NCBI GenBank assembly: GCA_049578985.1
Contig: JBAUMZ010000034.1
Coordinates: 1-7,874 of the forward strand
DNA length: 7,874 bases
Reading direction: 5' to 3'
Source: TH5896 sp049578985
Lineage (GTDB): Archaea; Thermoproteota; Nitrososphaeria; Nitrososphaerales; Nitrososphaeraceae
This document shows, one piece after another, positions 1 through 5,684 of the stretch (positions are counted from its first letter, which is position 1; every line of letters begins with the position of its first letter). The notes beneath the pieces are model-generated. The model worked only from the letters and a program-made list of their open reading frames with translations, had not been told where the DNA came from and searched no databases. A program made the position numbers and the translations under genes.

Positions 1-120
1 TCCCTCAGGCAATTTCTCTGGTGGTACTTTCTCAATATTCCATCCGAATAATTCACTGTAGAACTTTTTTGATCTTTCGACATTGTCTGAAGGAATTTCA
101 AAATGTACTATAGTTGGCAT
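1..120 (-). CDS. VOC/glyoxalase-fold protein, N-terminal part (runs off the left edge)
   Basis: The first 40 residues of a protein read on the minus strand from an ATG at 120-118, beginning MPTIVHFEIPSDNVERSKKF and continuing with YSELFGW. The pattern of a strand with a His (VHFEIPSDN), then ERSKKFYSELFGW, is the classic opening of a vicinal-oxygen-chelate module (glyoxalase/bleomycin-resistance/extradiol-dioxygenase superfamily): beta strand, helix with K-F-Y, then L-F-G-W. H6 would be the usual first metal ligand. In this family the reaction cannot be told from the first 40 residues; members of this short cytosolic type are often annotated only as lactoylglutathione-lyase-related. The C-terminal part lies outside the window. 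A GGTGGAAG stretch and an AT-rich box just upstream support this start. Family call is confident, substrate unknown. Confidence 0.85.
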   Translation of the reverse strand, partial: MPTIVHFEIPSDNVERSKKFYSELFGWNIEKVPPEKLPEG

Positions 121-144
121 ATTGCTAAATAATTGCTTCCACCT

Positions 145-157
145 AATAAATTAGTAA
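145..157 (-). promoter_or_regulatory. Candidate TATA-box promoter for the VOC gene
   Basis: On the minus strand the sequence CTAATTTATTAGG lies about 30 bases before the ATG at 120. TATA-like position and spacing would put transcription start within a few bases of the start codon, as is common for archaeal leaderless genes. Inferred from spacing only. Confidence 0.35.
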
Positions 158-446
158 GGGCAGAAAAGTATAGATAGAGTTAAGCATGGGGGTGTGTAAT
201 TATTAGAATTTTTGCACATCGTTCCTTTCCGAACATAATCATACTCATTAAATATTCAGCACCTAACCTCGATGTGATTGAAATGGATGTTACTTAACGA
301 TTCACATTTAATGCTGCGTATATTGCATAGTAAATGCACAATATTCGCATTGTACTGTATATGCAACCACTAGTTAGTTAGTTGAAGGCGAATCGCCCTA
401 ATCGATGCTTAACTCCCTGCAATTCATACTGTCAAGTAAGAACACC

Positions 447-466
447 AGATCAAGCATAATTGATCT
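447..466. repeat. Inverted repeat AGATCAA-6-TTGATCT
   Basis: Perfect 7-bp arms (447-453 and 460-466) with a 6-base spacer, just upstream of the TATA-like box that serves the 530-1259 cluster. Position fits an operator for a dimeric regulator; no regulator is identified. Confidence 0.4.
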
Positions 467-480
467 TCTGCCTGTCAGTG

Positions 481-491
481 GCATAAATAAA
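481..491 (+). promoter_or_regulatory. Candidate TATA box for the 530-1259 cluster
   Basis: GCATAAATAAA resembles an archaeal TATA box. Typical spacing of about 25 bases places transcription start near 510-513, downstream of the TTG at 500 and shortly before the ATG at 530. This favours the ATG as the true start of the first gene. Confidence 0.4.
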
Positions 492-529
492 ACGAAAGCT
501 TGAAGTATTTTGTTTTGAGATATTGCGAC

Positions 530-763
530 ATGGCTAAGTCAGCTGAGATGGGTGCAGAAAAAGTATTTTGTCCATTGTGTCAGACAGAAGGGAAGAAGAG
601 CAAGGTCATCTTATATCCTGGCCAGACAGTACCAAAATTGAAATATTCTGACGGGTATTGGGATGAGGAAGGGGATTTTATTGAGTTCGATGCTGAGATT
701 AAACTTCCGTGGTATATATGCAGTAATGGACATGTGACGCCCCGCGACCCAAAAGACCGATGA
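530..763 (+). CDS. Small putative zinc-binding protein of unknown function
   Basis: A 77-residue soluble protein from ATG 530. The frame is open back to a TTG at 500, which would add 10 residues, but the putative TATA box and the lack of any ribosome-binding sequence near 500 favour 530. Two Cys/His pairs are visible: C14-P-L-C17 near the N-terminus and C64-S-N-G-H68 near the C-terminus, a spacing compatible with one zinc site formed by two knuckles. Between them is a charged, aromatic-rich stretch (KYSDGYWDEEGDFIEFD). No signal peptide or membrane segment. It leads a tight cluster: the next frame begins 7 bases after its stop. I do not recognise the family; a role in nucleic-acid or protein binding would be a guess from the zinc pattern alone. 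Confidence 0.65.
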   Translation: MAKSAEMGAEKVFCPLCQTEGKKSKVILYPGQTVPKLKYSDGYWDEEGDFIEFDAEIKLPWYICSNGHVTPRDPKDR

Positions 764-770
764 AGGTCAA

Positions 771-920
771 TTGTTTGATTTTACGATATCGACCAAATAT
801 TGTCATGGACTATCTAAGAATGGTGATTTTGATTGTTACAACTTGGTCACATGTGGCGTAGATGTAGATGTCTACTTTAGACTAACTGAATCGAAGCCTT
901 ATAATGACAAAGTACAATAG
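771..920 (+). CDS. Short protein of unknown function in the small-protein cluster
   Basis: A 49-residue frame from a TTG at 771, begins MFDFTISTKYCHGLSKNG and ends NDKVQ. It has three cysteines (C11, C22, C28), a VDVDVYF strand-like segment and composition typical of a real protein rather than of random AT-rich DNA. The TTG follows GAAGGTCAA, a weak ribosome-binding sequence. It starts 7 bases after the stop of the upstream gene and its TAG stop (918-920) is in the same frame as the next gene, whose GTG comes one codon later. So it may be a separate gene, or the front part of a longer protein interrupted by that stop. The frame is also open 33 bases upstream of the TTG, overlapping the previous gene. 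A competing 34-residue frame (ATG 760, overlapping the previous stop as ATGA) exists; I prefer this one on composition. Confidence 0.42.
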   Translation: MFDFTISTKYCHGLSKNGDFDCYNLVTCGVDVDVYFRLTESKPYNDKVQ

Positions 921-929
921 CTAGTGAAA

Positions 930-1259
930 ATGATCGACTATCTTCATGAAAAAGCAGAAGACTATGATGATGCTAGTATACCTGAAGAAGAAAGACAATA
1001 CAGAGAAAGGCTAAGACTTACAATTGGAAAACTCGAGGCAAACAAAGAACAAGGCACGTACTGGTCTACTGATAATAGTTTAAGACGACTCTTGAATTAT
1101 AGACCTTCAAAAGAGGATATGAAGTTAATTCTTAGACCAATGTGCTATTTATCTGAGGACAAGTCGATATTCGATGATAAGAGTTTAGAACATGAAAGAT
1201 ACTTTATCACTCTTCAAAAGCAGCTCATTGCATATTTCTTGGACAAATATAGGATTTGA
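930..1259 (+). CDS. Acidic helical protein of unknown function
   Basis: A protein of 109 residues from ATG 930 (111 from the GTG at 924, the earliest possible start). It is highly charged and probably mostly helical: EDYDDASIPEEERQYRERLR, then GKLEANKEQG, an RRLLNYRPSKEDMKL segment, and a C-terminal helix ending LIAYFLDKYRI. No signal peptide, membrane segment, cysteine pair or known catalytic motif is visible. It closes the three-gene cluster and is followed about 60 bases later by a T-tract, so the three frames probably share a transcript. The reading frame continues upstream through a single TAG at 918-920 into the 49-residue frame. Family not recognised; a cytosolic protein is inferred from composition. 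Confidence 0.65.
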   Translation: MIDYLHEKAEDYDDASIPEEERQYRERLRLTIGKLEANKEQGTYWSTDNSLRRLLNYRPSKEDMKLILRPMCYLSEDKSIFDDKSLEHERYFITLQKQLIAYFLDKYRI

Positions 1260-1319
1260 CTGGCGACCAATGCAGGAGCAGAAGTTGGGTCTCGGCTCTG
1301 TCAATGTAAGTCACATATC

Positions 1320-1332
1320 TTTTTTTATTTTT
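1320..1332 (+). terminator. T-tract terminator after the 530-1259 cluster
   Basis: TTTTTTTATTTTT on the coding strand, about 60 bases after the last stop codon. Archaeal RNA polymerase stops on such U-tracts. It sits in the loop of an 8-bp inverted repeat, GTAAGTCA (1306-1313) / TGACTTAC (1332-1339). Confidence 0.55.
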
Positions 1333-1462
1333 GACTTACTATCTTTTGATTTAATTACTCTTTGTAGTAAGTTAGCGACTTGTGCGTAGTACGCCATGAT
1401 CGATATGAACAACTACAGGATCGCCCACCATCTGTTTCAGGTATCATTTGTTATTCAAACTA

Positions 1463-1470
1463 TTTATATA
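1463..1470 (+). promoter_or_regulatory. Consensus archaeal TATA box with no gene downstream
   Basis: TTTATATA is an exact archaeal TATA consensus. Start of transcription would fall near 1490, inside the left arm of the 1473-1542 hairpin. There is no convincing protein-coding frame after it, so it either drives a small RNA or is a chance match in AT-rich DNA. Confidence 0.3.
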
Positions 1471-1472
1471 GA

Positions 1473-1542
1473 AAAAGGTAGGACAACCAGATTTTCATAC
1501 AGGTGGGAAGGAAAGATCTGGTCGTCCATACCCGCACCTTTT
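1473..1542. repeat. Strong imperfect hairpin (about 70 nt)
   Basis: Arms pair as AAAAGGT (1473-1479) with ACCTTTT (1536-1542); GGACAACCAGAT (1481-1492) with ATCTGGTCGTCC (1516-1527), 11 of 12 matching; then TTTC (1493-1496) with GAAA (1511-1514), leaving one bulged G and a 14-base loop. Runs of T follow the stem on both strands, so it could act as a two-way terminator, be a small RNA, or be the remnant of a miniature inverted-repeat element. No flanking gene requires it. Confidence 0.6.
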
Positions 1543-1779
1543 CCACTAATGTGCTTAGTACTATCTATTAGAAATTAAAGCATAAAAAGAAAACGGAACA
1601 TGGTTAAGTTCCTATTTAAGATGAAAAATAATGGTATTACAACCATGAACATTGGTGAATTATTGTTGGTCGCCAACCTATCACCCATTTATTCACTTCC
1701 GCTTTGAGGTATACTGATTTGATCTTAAGTCCATTCATTACGCCACGTTATTACCTTCCATCCAATTTTACAAGCGAGT

Positions 1780-1828
1780 CTTCAATATGTAACTATGAAA
1801 CAGAGAAAAATATTTCATAGCTTCAATA
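1780..1828. repeat. 8-bp inverted repeat flanked by 8-bp direct repeats
   Basis: CTATGAAA (1793-1800) and TTTCATAG (1813-1820) are perfect complementary arms with a 12-base loop. CTTCAATA occurs just outside on both sides, at 1780-1787 and 1821-1828. The layout resembles a target-site duplication around a tiny element, but in AT-rich DNA it can be chance. Confidence 0.35.
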
Positions 1829-2017
1829 CTATACTCACAATTCTAATTTTGTGTTTTTATTATAATCGGAATATATCATCCACAATATGACATAATGACC
1901 TGTGCCCATTAGAATTGCCCTGTGTGTTTTCCCTATTTGAAGAAAAATTGCTTTATTTAGATTAACTTGTACCAGAATATGTGCAGAATTCTCCATCAAC
2001 CGATTTTGATGAGAATG

Positions 2018-2046
2018 TCAAAATTTATTTTGATATTGTATATTAT
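2018..2046 (+). promoter_or_regulatory. Promoter region of the 11-mer repeat protein: dyad plus TATA-like box
   Basis: TCAAAAT-TT-ATTTTGA (2018-2033) is a near-continuous dyad lying five bases upstream of TATATTAT (2039-2046). The latter, at usual spacing, places transcription start near 2069, nine bases before the ATG at 2078. The dyad occupies the position of the BRE or an upstream operator, so the gene may be controlled by a dimeric DNA-binding protein. Confidence 0.35.
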
Positions 2047-2077
2047 GTAATGTTGGATAAAATTACGGCAGGATGAA

Positions 2078-2284
2078 ATGACTGGGTTAAAGAAAGGTGC
2101 TCAATATGTTGGGCACGGGATTAAGAAAGGTGCCGAGTTTATTGGACATGAGATTAAAGAAAATACAGAATTAGCTGAGCACGAGACAGGAGTACATGAC
2201 GTTAAGAAAAGTGCCGAATATGCAGGACATGATGTTAAGAAAGGTGCAAAATCTGTATTGAATATAATAAAAAAAGCAATATAG
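2078..2284 (+). CDS. Small Lys-rich protein of 11-residue amphipathic repeats
   Basis: A 68-residue protein, ATG start preceded by GGCAGGATGAA. It is built from 11-residue units: KKGAQYVGHGI (residues 5-15), KKGAEFIGHEI (16-26), a divergent unit with a 5-residue insertion (27-42), KKSAEYAGHDV (43-53), KKGAKSVLNII (54-64) and a KKAI tail. The repeats are also visible in DNA with a 33-base period from 2090. Eleven-residue periodicity with KK at the start and small or hydrophobic residues after it is what lipid-surface-binding amphipathic helices (alpha-synuclein, apolipoproteins, some LEA proteins) use. Histidines recur at H13, H24, H35, then H40 and H51. No signal peptide and no membrane-spanning segment. 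Role unknown; membrane-surface or stress protection is inference from the repeat type. Its neighbours do not inform function. Confidence 0.75.
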   Translation: MTGLKKGAQYVGHGIKKGAEFIGHEIKENTELAEHETGVHDVKKSAEYAGHDVKKGAKSVLNIIKKAI

Positions 2285-2411
2285 TGAGACTTGAACAGGT
2301 ATAATGAAGTTCTCCTCAGGCATTAGATTTTGATGGTGACAACAAATAGCAGGTAAGCAGTGTATTTGGACGATCCAAAAATTTTTTCGAATTTGTTAAG
2401 ACGTCAGTTGG

Positions 2412-2419
2412 TTTTATAA
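2412..2419 (+). promoter_or_regulatory. TATA-like box upstream of the GC-rich island
   Basis: TTTTATAA at 2412-2419. Standard archaeal spacing puts transcription start near 2438-2442, which coincides with the 5' edge of the proposed closing stem of the RNA candidate at 2437-2575. Confidence 0.35.
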
Positions 2420-2436
2420 CGAGATTGTTGTCATAG

Positions 2437-2575
2437 TATGGCCGCAATGAAATGACCGAAATGGGGTCTCTGGGATTTGCTCGCCGAAGATCCTGCTGAA
2501 TGCTTAGACTTGTGTGGCTGAGGATGCACCACGATCAGTGATTGTCCTCATCTTATCCGCTCTGCCGTAGTTTGT
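2437..2575 (+). ncRNA. Candidate structured non-coding RNA (GC-rich island)
   Basis: From 2441 to 2570 the G+C is 68 of 130 bases (52%), while 2581-2640 has 16 of 60 (27%). In AT-rich archaea such islands outside genes often mark structured RNAs. Possible pairings: closing stem TATGGC (2437-2442) with GCCGTA (2564-2569, one U-G), TGAGGA (2519-2524) with TCCTCA (2545-2550), and GACC with GGTC around 2454-2468. A TATA-like box sits at the expected distance upstream. No frame longer than about 20 codons is open across it. I could not match it to tRNA, 5S, SRP or RNase P RNA motifs. It could instead be a remnant of transferred DNA. Confidence 0.4.
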
Positions 2576-2594
2576 GATTAAGAAATGCTAATCA

Positions 2595-2637
2595 TATAAA
2601 TTTATACAAAGCACTAGAGGCCAACAAATCATATATC
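2595..2637 (+). promoter_or_regulatory. Promoter region of the sensor kinase
   Basis: Two TATA-like boxes are present: the 12-bp palindrome TATAAATTTATA (2595-2606) and ATATATC (2631-2637). The second would give transcription starting almost at the TTG codon (leaderless), the first a leader of roughly 35-40 bases. No convincing ribosome-binding sequence precedes the TTG, which favours the leaderless option. Confidence 0.4.
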
Positions 2638-2662
2638 TTACTATGGTACAACTTGGCGAAGA

Positions 2663-4573
2663 TTGAAATTTCCTAAAAGGCTTATAGAAATAGGCATTAT
2701 TTCAGTAGTTTTAATAGTTTCTCTATCCTACGGATTGTATTTCTTCCTTCAAGGTCTTACAGAAGATAGTATAAAAGTAAATCTGTTCGAGCAGCAGAGG
2801 CAGCGGCAATTGGACACGAATAAAGCCATCTCACAACATGTAGCCTCAGATATAGATTCGATTTTATCTAGACTCAAGGTTGTCGCGAATTCAGAATATG
2901 TCCAAGAGGGAGGACTGACAGCTAACCTTACAGAGGGAAGCTTGGCAACTAACCTTACAGGAAGTAATATAGAGCAACTTCTTGAAGAGATGTATAATGA
3001 GAACAAACAGCTTGTAGGGACAGCAGATAATTTCATTATTGTAGATAAAAATGGCATAATAAAAGTAATTACTTCAGATAAAGAGTATCAAAAGTCCCTC
3101 GTAGGTGCTGACATTTCAAATAGAGAGTTTGTCAATCAAACTAAGTTGACCCAGAAGCCGGTATTCTCTACTGGCTTAGTTTCATTGAATGGTACATACA
3201 GAATAGTGATAACATATCCAGTCATTAATAGAGAAACAGGACAATATCAAGGTTTTGTAGGTGCGGGGATACCAACTTTAGATTTCTTTGAAAGGTTTGG
3301 AAATGTATATGATATTAAATCACAGTACCTGGCAGCTCTTGACAAAAATGCAACTCAACTCGTTCATAGCAATCCTCGATTAATAGGGGAAAATTTCTTT
3401 GGAGAATATACCCAGAATTTTACAAAACATAATAGGGATTTAAATGATTTAATGAAGAAAGTATTATCTGGAGATTCGGGCGACGTAGTTTATACAATCG
3501 GTTCAGGAGAAAGACTCACGACAGGATTTCCTATTTCGATTAATAATGGTTTAGGGAATGCAACTAATATGCCACCGTACGTCATATTTCTTGTAACGCC
3601 TACTTCACAAATATATTCGAATATTGAAAGCATACTTTTTACGCAGAGAATAGAAACATTCTCTTTACTTGCCATTAGTACTGCTGCAGCAATTATCCTC
3701 ATTATCTTTCTTGTTAAGTGGAGTAGGAATTTAGATACTGAAGTAAAAGATAGGACTAGAGAACTCGGATCAGCGTACGAACAGCTAAAAAGTCATGAGA
3801 GGATGCAACATGACTTTATAAACGTGGCAGCACATGAATTGAGAACGCCAACTCAATCCATCCTTGGATATACCGAGCTACTTGAAAATGAATGTAATTT
3901 GATTCAAGGACGTCTTAATGATGGCGATCATAGTACGCAAGACTCTATAGAAGCTCTAAAAAGAAATGCAATTAGGCTTAAGAATCTTACAAATGATATT
4001 CTTGATGTTTCAAGTATCGAAGGCGGCACACTAAAATTAAACAAGGAGAAAATAAATTTGAATGAAAAAATAAGAAATGTAGTAAAGGACATATCAAATA
4101 CCAATCCCCAGGCAACAGAAAAGGGACTAACCATTGAATTTCTGATGGATAAAAATAATGATAATGATAATGAATATTATGTTAATGCTGACAAATCAAG
4201 AGTCTTCCAAGCGTTATCTAACTTAATTAACAATGCAGTTAAGTTTACGGGCAACAATGGAACTATCTCTATATCGTTAGATAAAGCAAAATCCATTTCA
4301 TCTGATAACTATAATACTAAAGAGGAGAACGAATACGCTTTAGTTAGAATTAAAGATAACGGCAGGGGAATACATCCGGATATACAATCTAGATTATTTT
4401 CAAAGTTTGCAACTAAGTCTGATATTGGGACTGGGTTGGGTTTGTTTATAGCACGGAGTATTGTTGAGGCCCACGGAGGAAGAATTTGGGCTGAAAATAA
4501 TCCTAATAGGAAAGGAGCCACTTTTGCCTTTACTCTGCCGTTGGGAGTAAATACTGGAATAGCTAACAATTAG
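2663..4573 (+). CDS. Membrane sensor histidine kinase with extracytoplasmic Cache-like domain
   Basis: A 636-residue two-component kinase. Layout: first membrane helix (about 8-30), extracytoplasmic sensor (about 31-328) with the double-Cache pattern NFIIVDKNGIIK, then GTYRIVITYPV and GFVGAGIP, second membrane helix (about 331-352), a short coiled coil (354-382, no HAMP domain evident), the dimerisation/phosphoacceptor domain with H391 in NVAAHELRTP, and a C-terminal ATPase domain. ATPase motifs are intact: N-box LSNLINNAVKF (518-528), G1 DNGRGI (565-570), F-box LFSKFATKSD (578-587), G2 GTGLGL (589-594). It should autophosphorylate at H391 on sensing a small extracellular ligand and pass phosphate to a receiver protein. 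No receiver domain is fused; a stand-alone receiver lies 1.1 kb away on the other strand. TTG 2663 is the first possible start after an in-frame TAG at 2615 and it places the first membrane helix correctly. The ligand cannot be named. Confidence 0.95.
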   Translation: MKFPKRLIEIGIISVVLIVSLSYGLYFFLQGLTEDSIKVNLFEQQRQRQLDTNKAISQHVASDIDSILSRLKVVANSEYVQEGGLTANLTEGSLATNLTGSNIEQLLEEMYNENKQLVGTADNFIIVDKNGIIKVITSDKEYQKSLVGADISNREFVNQTKLTQKPVFSTGLVSLNGTYRIVITYPVINRETGQYQGFVGAGIPTLDFFERFGNVYDIKSQYLAALDKNATQLVHSNPRLIGENFFGEYTQNFTKHNRDLNDLMKKVLSGDSGDVVYTIGSGERLTTGFPISINNGLGNATNMPPYVIFLVTPTSQIYSNIESILFTQRIETFSLLAISTAAAIILIIFLVKWSRNLDTEVKDRTRELGSAYEQLKSHERMQHDFINVAAHELRTPTQSILGYTELLENECNLIQGRLNDGDHSTQDSIEALKRNAIRLKNLTNDILDVSSIEGGTLKLNKEKINLNEKIRNVVKDISNTNPQATEKGLTIEFLMDKNNDNDNEYYVNADKSRVFQALSNLINNAVKFTGNNGTISISLDKAKSISSDNYNTKEENEYALVRIKDNGRGIHPDIQSRLFSKFATKSDIGTGLGLFIARSIVEAHGGRIWAENNPNRKGATFAFTLPLGVNTGIANN

Positions 4574-4845
4574 CCATGCTATAAATGAAAGTGCAGAGCC
4601 CCCAGCTCATGCTAGGTCGGATGAAAATGTTTCTCTCTAATTGTGTGTGGCTGTAGAAAATAATAGCCTTTTGCCCGTCTTAGATTTAAGGTGCTACAAG
4701 AGGAACTGTAAAAAACACTTTGTAATTATCCTTTAATGCTAATTTTAGATGAATATATGTTTTCAACAGGAATCGTTCGTATTATACCATCAGTTCCAGA
4801 GATGGATCTATTGGCAGGATTCTTGTCTATGTCCGCCTTCTAGGT
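4574..4845. other. Convergent intergenic region
   Basis: 272 bases between the 3' ends of the kinase (+) and the protease (-). No gene seen. A run of six A at 4710-4715 reads as a T-tract on the minus strand and is the best terminator candidate for the protease, about 130 bases past its stop. I saw no equally clear T-tract for the kinase. Confidence 0.4.
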
Positions 4846-5568
4846 TCAACATATAACAAAGATTCTCTGAGGGTGTTCTGGGTTTTGTTTTGATTGTATC
4901 AACTTCCAACTATTTGCTGCGAAGACGCCATTGATCTCACATTCAGAAATGGTCGCCGTTTTGTCTTCTAGAACTAGGTTAGCCATTAAACTTCTTTCGT
5001 TATTAGAATGACCTAGGCCAAGGGCGTGTCCTATCTCATGTTTTGCTATCTGTTCAATGAGATAATCATCGAATCCCTTTTTGATAACATCTGCGGATAT
5101 GATTATTTTGGTACTTTCTATAAATCCTTTTTTATCAAAGTTAAACTGAGTCCAACCCGCTGACGGTATCAATGTTAGATCCTCATCTACTTTGTTCTTG
5201 AAATTGTAGTATTGATTTCCTGTTTTATCATCATCAAGATTATCAAAAACAATCTGTATGTCTGAGGCTTTAGGATTCTGTTCTTCAACTAGCTGTAGCC
5301 CTTCTATCTTTCTGTCCCATTCCTTAATTGCGTTGACTATCACCTCTCTTTTTTGTTCATTCTTTGCATTTATTGAATACTTCAAAATCCCATCAGATAA
5401 TTTTGTTGACCACGAACAACAAATCTGCAGACGAAAGTCTTCATTATTGTCATTGTTGCTGCTAACAAAGCGATATTTCAAATCATTATGAGAGGCAAAT
5501 GAGAATCTCGCAGAGGTTGCAGAGATCAATAGTATTCCGAATACAAACACCAATAAAGAAAGTCTCAA
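4846..5568 (-). CDS. Secreted matrixin-type zinc metalloprotease (metzincin)
   Basis: A 240-residue protein starting with TTG at 5568-5566; a TAA directly upstream rules out extension. Residues 1-20 form a signal peptide (MRLSLLVFVFGILLISATSA), so the enzyme is exported. The catalytic zinc motif HEIGHALGLGH gives H177, H181 and H187 as ligands, E178 as base, and the following SLMAN supplies the metzincin Met-turn (M195). Before it, residues 64-108 (YSINAKN, then VIVNAIKEWDRKI, then SDIQIVFD) match the matrixin (M10) strand-helix-strand opening. The family hydrolyses peptide bonds in extracellular proteins. There is no visible cysteine-switch propeptide; C50, C51, C210 and C240 may form disulfides. 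GGGTGATGGG upstream is a plausible but distant ribosome-binding sequence. It lies 116 bases after the response regulator on the same strand, so co-transcription is possible. Substrate unknown. Confidence 0.88.
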   Translation of the reverse strand: MRLSLLVFVFGILLISATSARFSFASHNDLKYRFVSSNNDNNEDFRLQICCSWSTKLSDGILKYSINAKNEQKREVIVNAIKEWDRKIEGLQLVEEQNPKASDIQIVFDNLDDDKTGNQYYNFKNKVDEDLTLIPSAGWTQFNFDKKGFIESTKIIISADVIKKGFDDYLIEQIAKHEIGHALGLGHSNNERSLMANLVLEDKTATISECEINGVFAANSWKLIQSKQNPEHPQRIFVIC

Positions 5569-5684
5569 TTATAGATGCACCCATCACCCTACAATGGTAG
5601 ATCATTACTGATTAAATGGAATAAATGGGTTATGGTAGAAATTCCTTTCTGTAAGTTGTCCTTGCTAATTAACTTGCGAATTAT

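Larger units (their letters stand above)
121..529. other. Divergent intergenic region with several inverted repeats
   Basis: This 409-bp gap separates the minus-strand VOC gene from the plus-strand small-protein cluster, so it must hold promoters for both. No reading frame of note is present. Visible structure: a nested dyad with arms TTGCATA (323-329) / TATGCAA (360-366) around ACAAT (338-342) / ATTGT (349-353); a short TAGT tandem at 371-383; GGCG-AAT-CGCC at 387-397; and AGATCAA / TTGATCT at 447-466. Confidence 0.5.
1260..2077. other. Long gene-poor region
   Basis: 818 bases without a convincing gene. Frames of 65, 60 and 35 codons on the plus strand (starting near 1192, 1396 and 1600) have random composition and no start signals. 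What it holds is structure: the terminator and inverted repeat at 1306-1339, the short palindrome GCGTA-G-TACGC at 1384-1394, a strong hairpin at 1473-1542, a small GTTGG-TCG-CCAAC hairpin near 1666-1678, and an 8-bp inverted repeat at 1793-1820 flanked by 8-bp direct repeats. Confidence 0.5.
2285..2662. other. Non-coding region between the repeat protein and the sensor kinase
   Basis: 378 bases with no supported gene on either strand. It contains a TATA-like box, a GC-rich island described separately (about 2437-2575), a small hairpin TGATTA (2575-2580) / TAATCA (2589-2594), and the kinase promoter. Confidence 0.5.

Noticed and set aside
1192..1389. 65-codon plus-strand frame
   Set aside because: Overlaps the end of the 930-1259 gene in another frame, runs across the T-tract terminator, and has random composition.
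1396..1578. 60-codon plus-strand frame
   Set aside because: Spans the strong hairpin at 1473-1542, whose pairing explains the sequence better; no start signal and no recognisable protein pattern.
1600..1707. 35-codon frame beginning MVKFLFKMKNNG
   Set aside because: Short, no promoter or ribosome-binding sequence, no family resemblance.
2000..2015. TGATGA resembling a C/D-box guide RNA C box
   Set aside because: No D box (CTGA) at a suitable distance downstream.
2749..4569. Four minus-strand frames opposite the kinase
   Set aside because: Antisense shadows; the plus strand has all kinase motifs intact.
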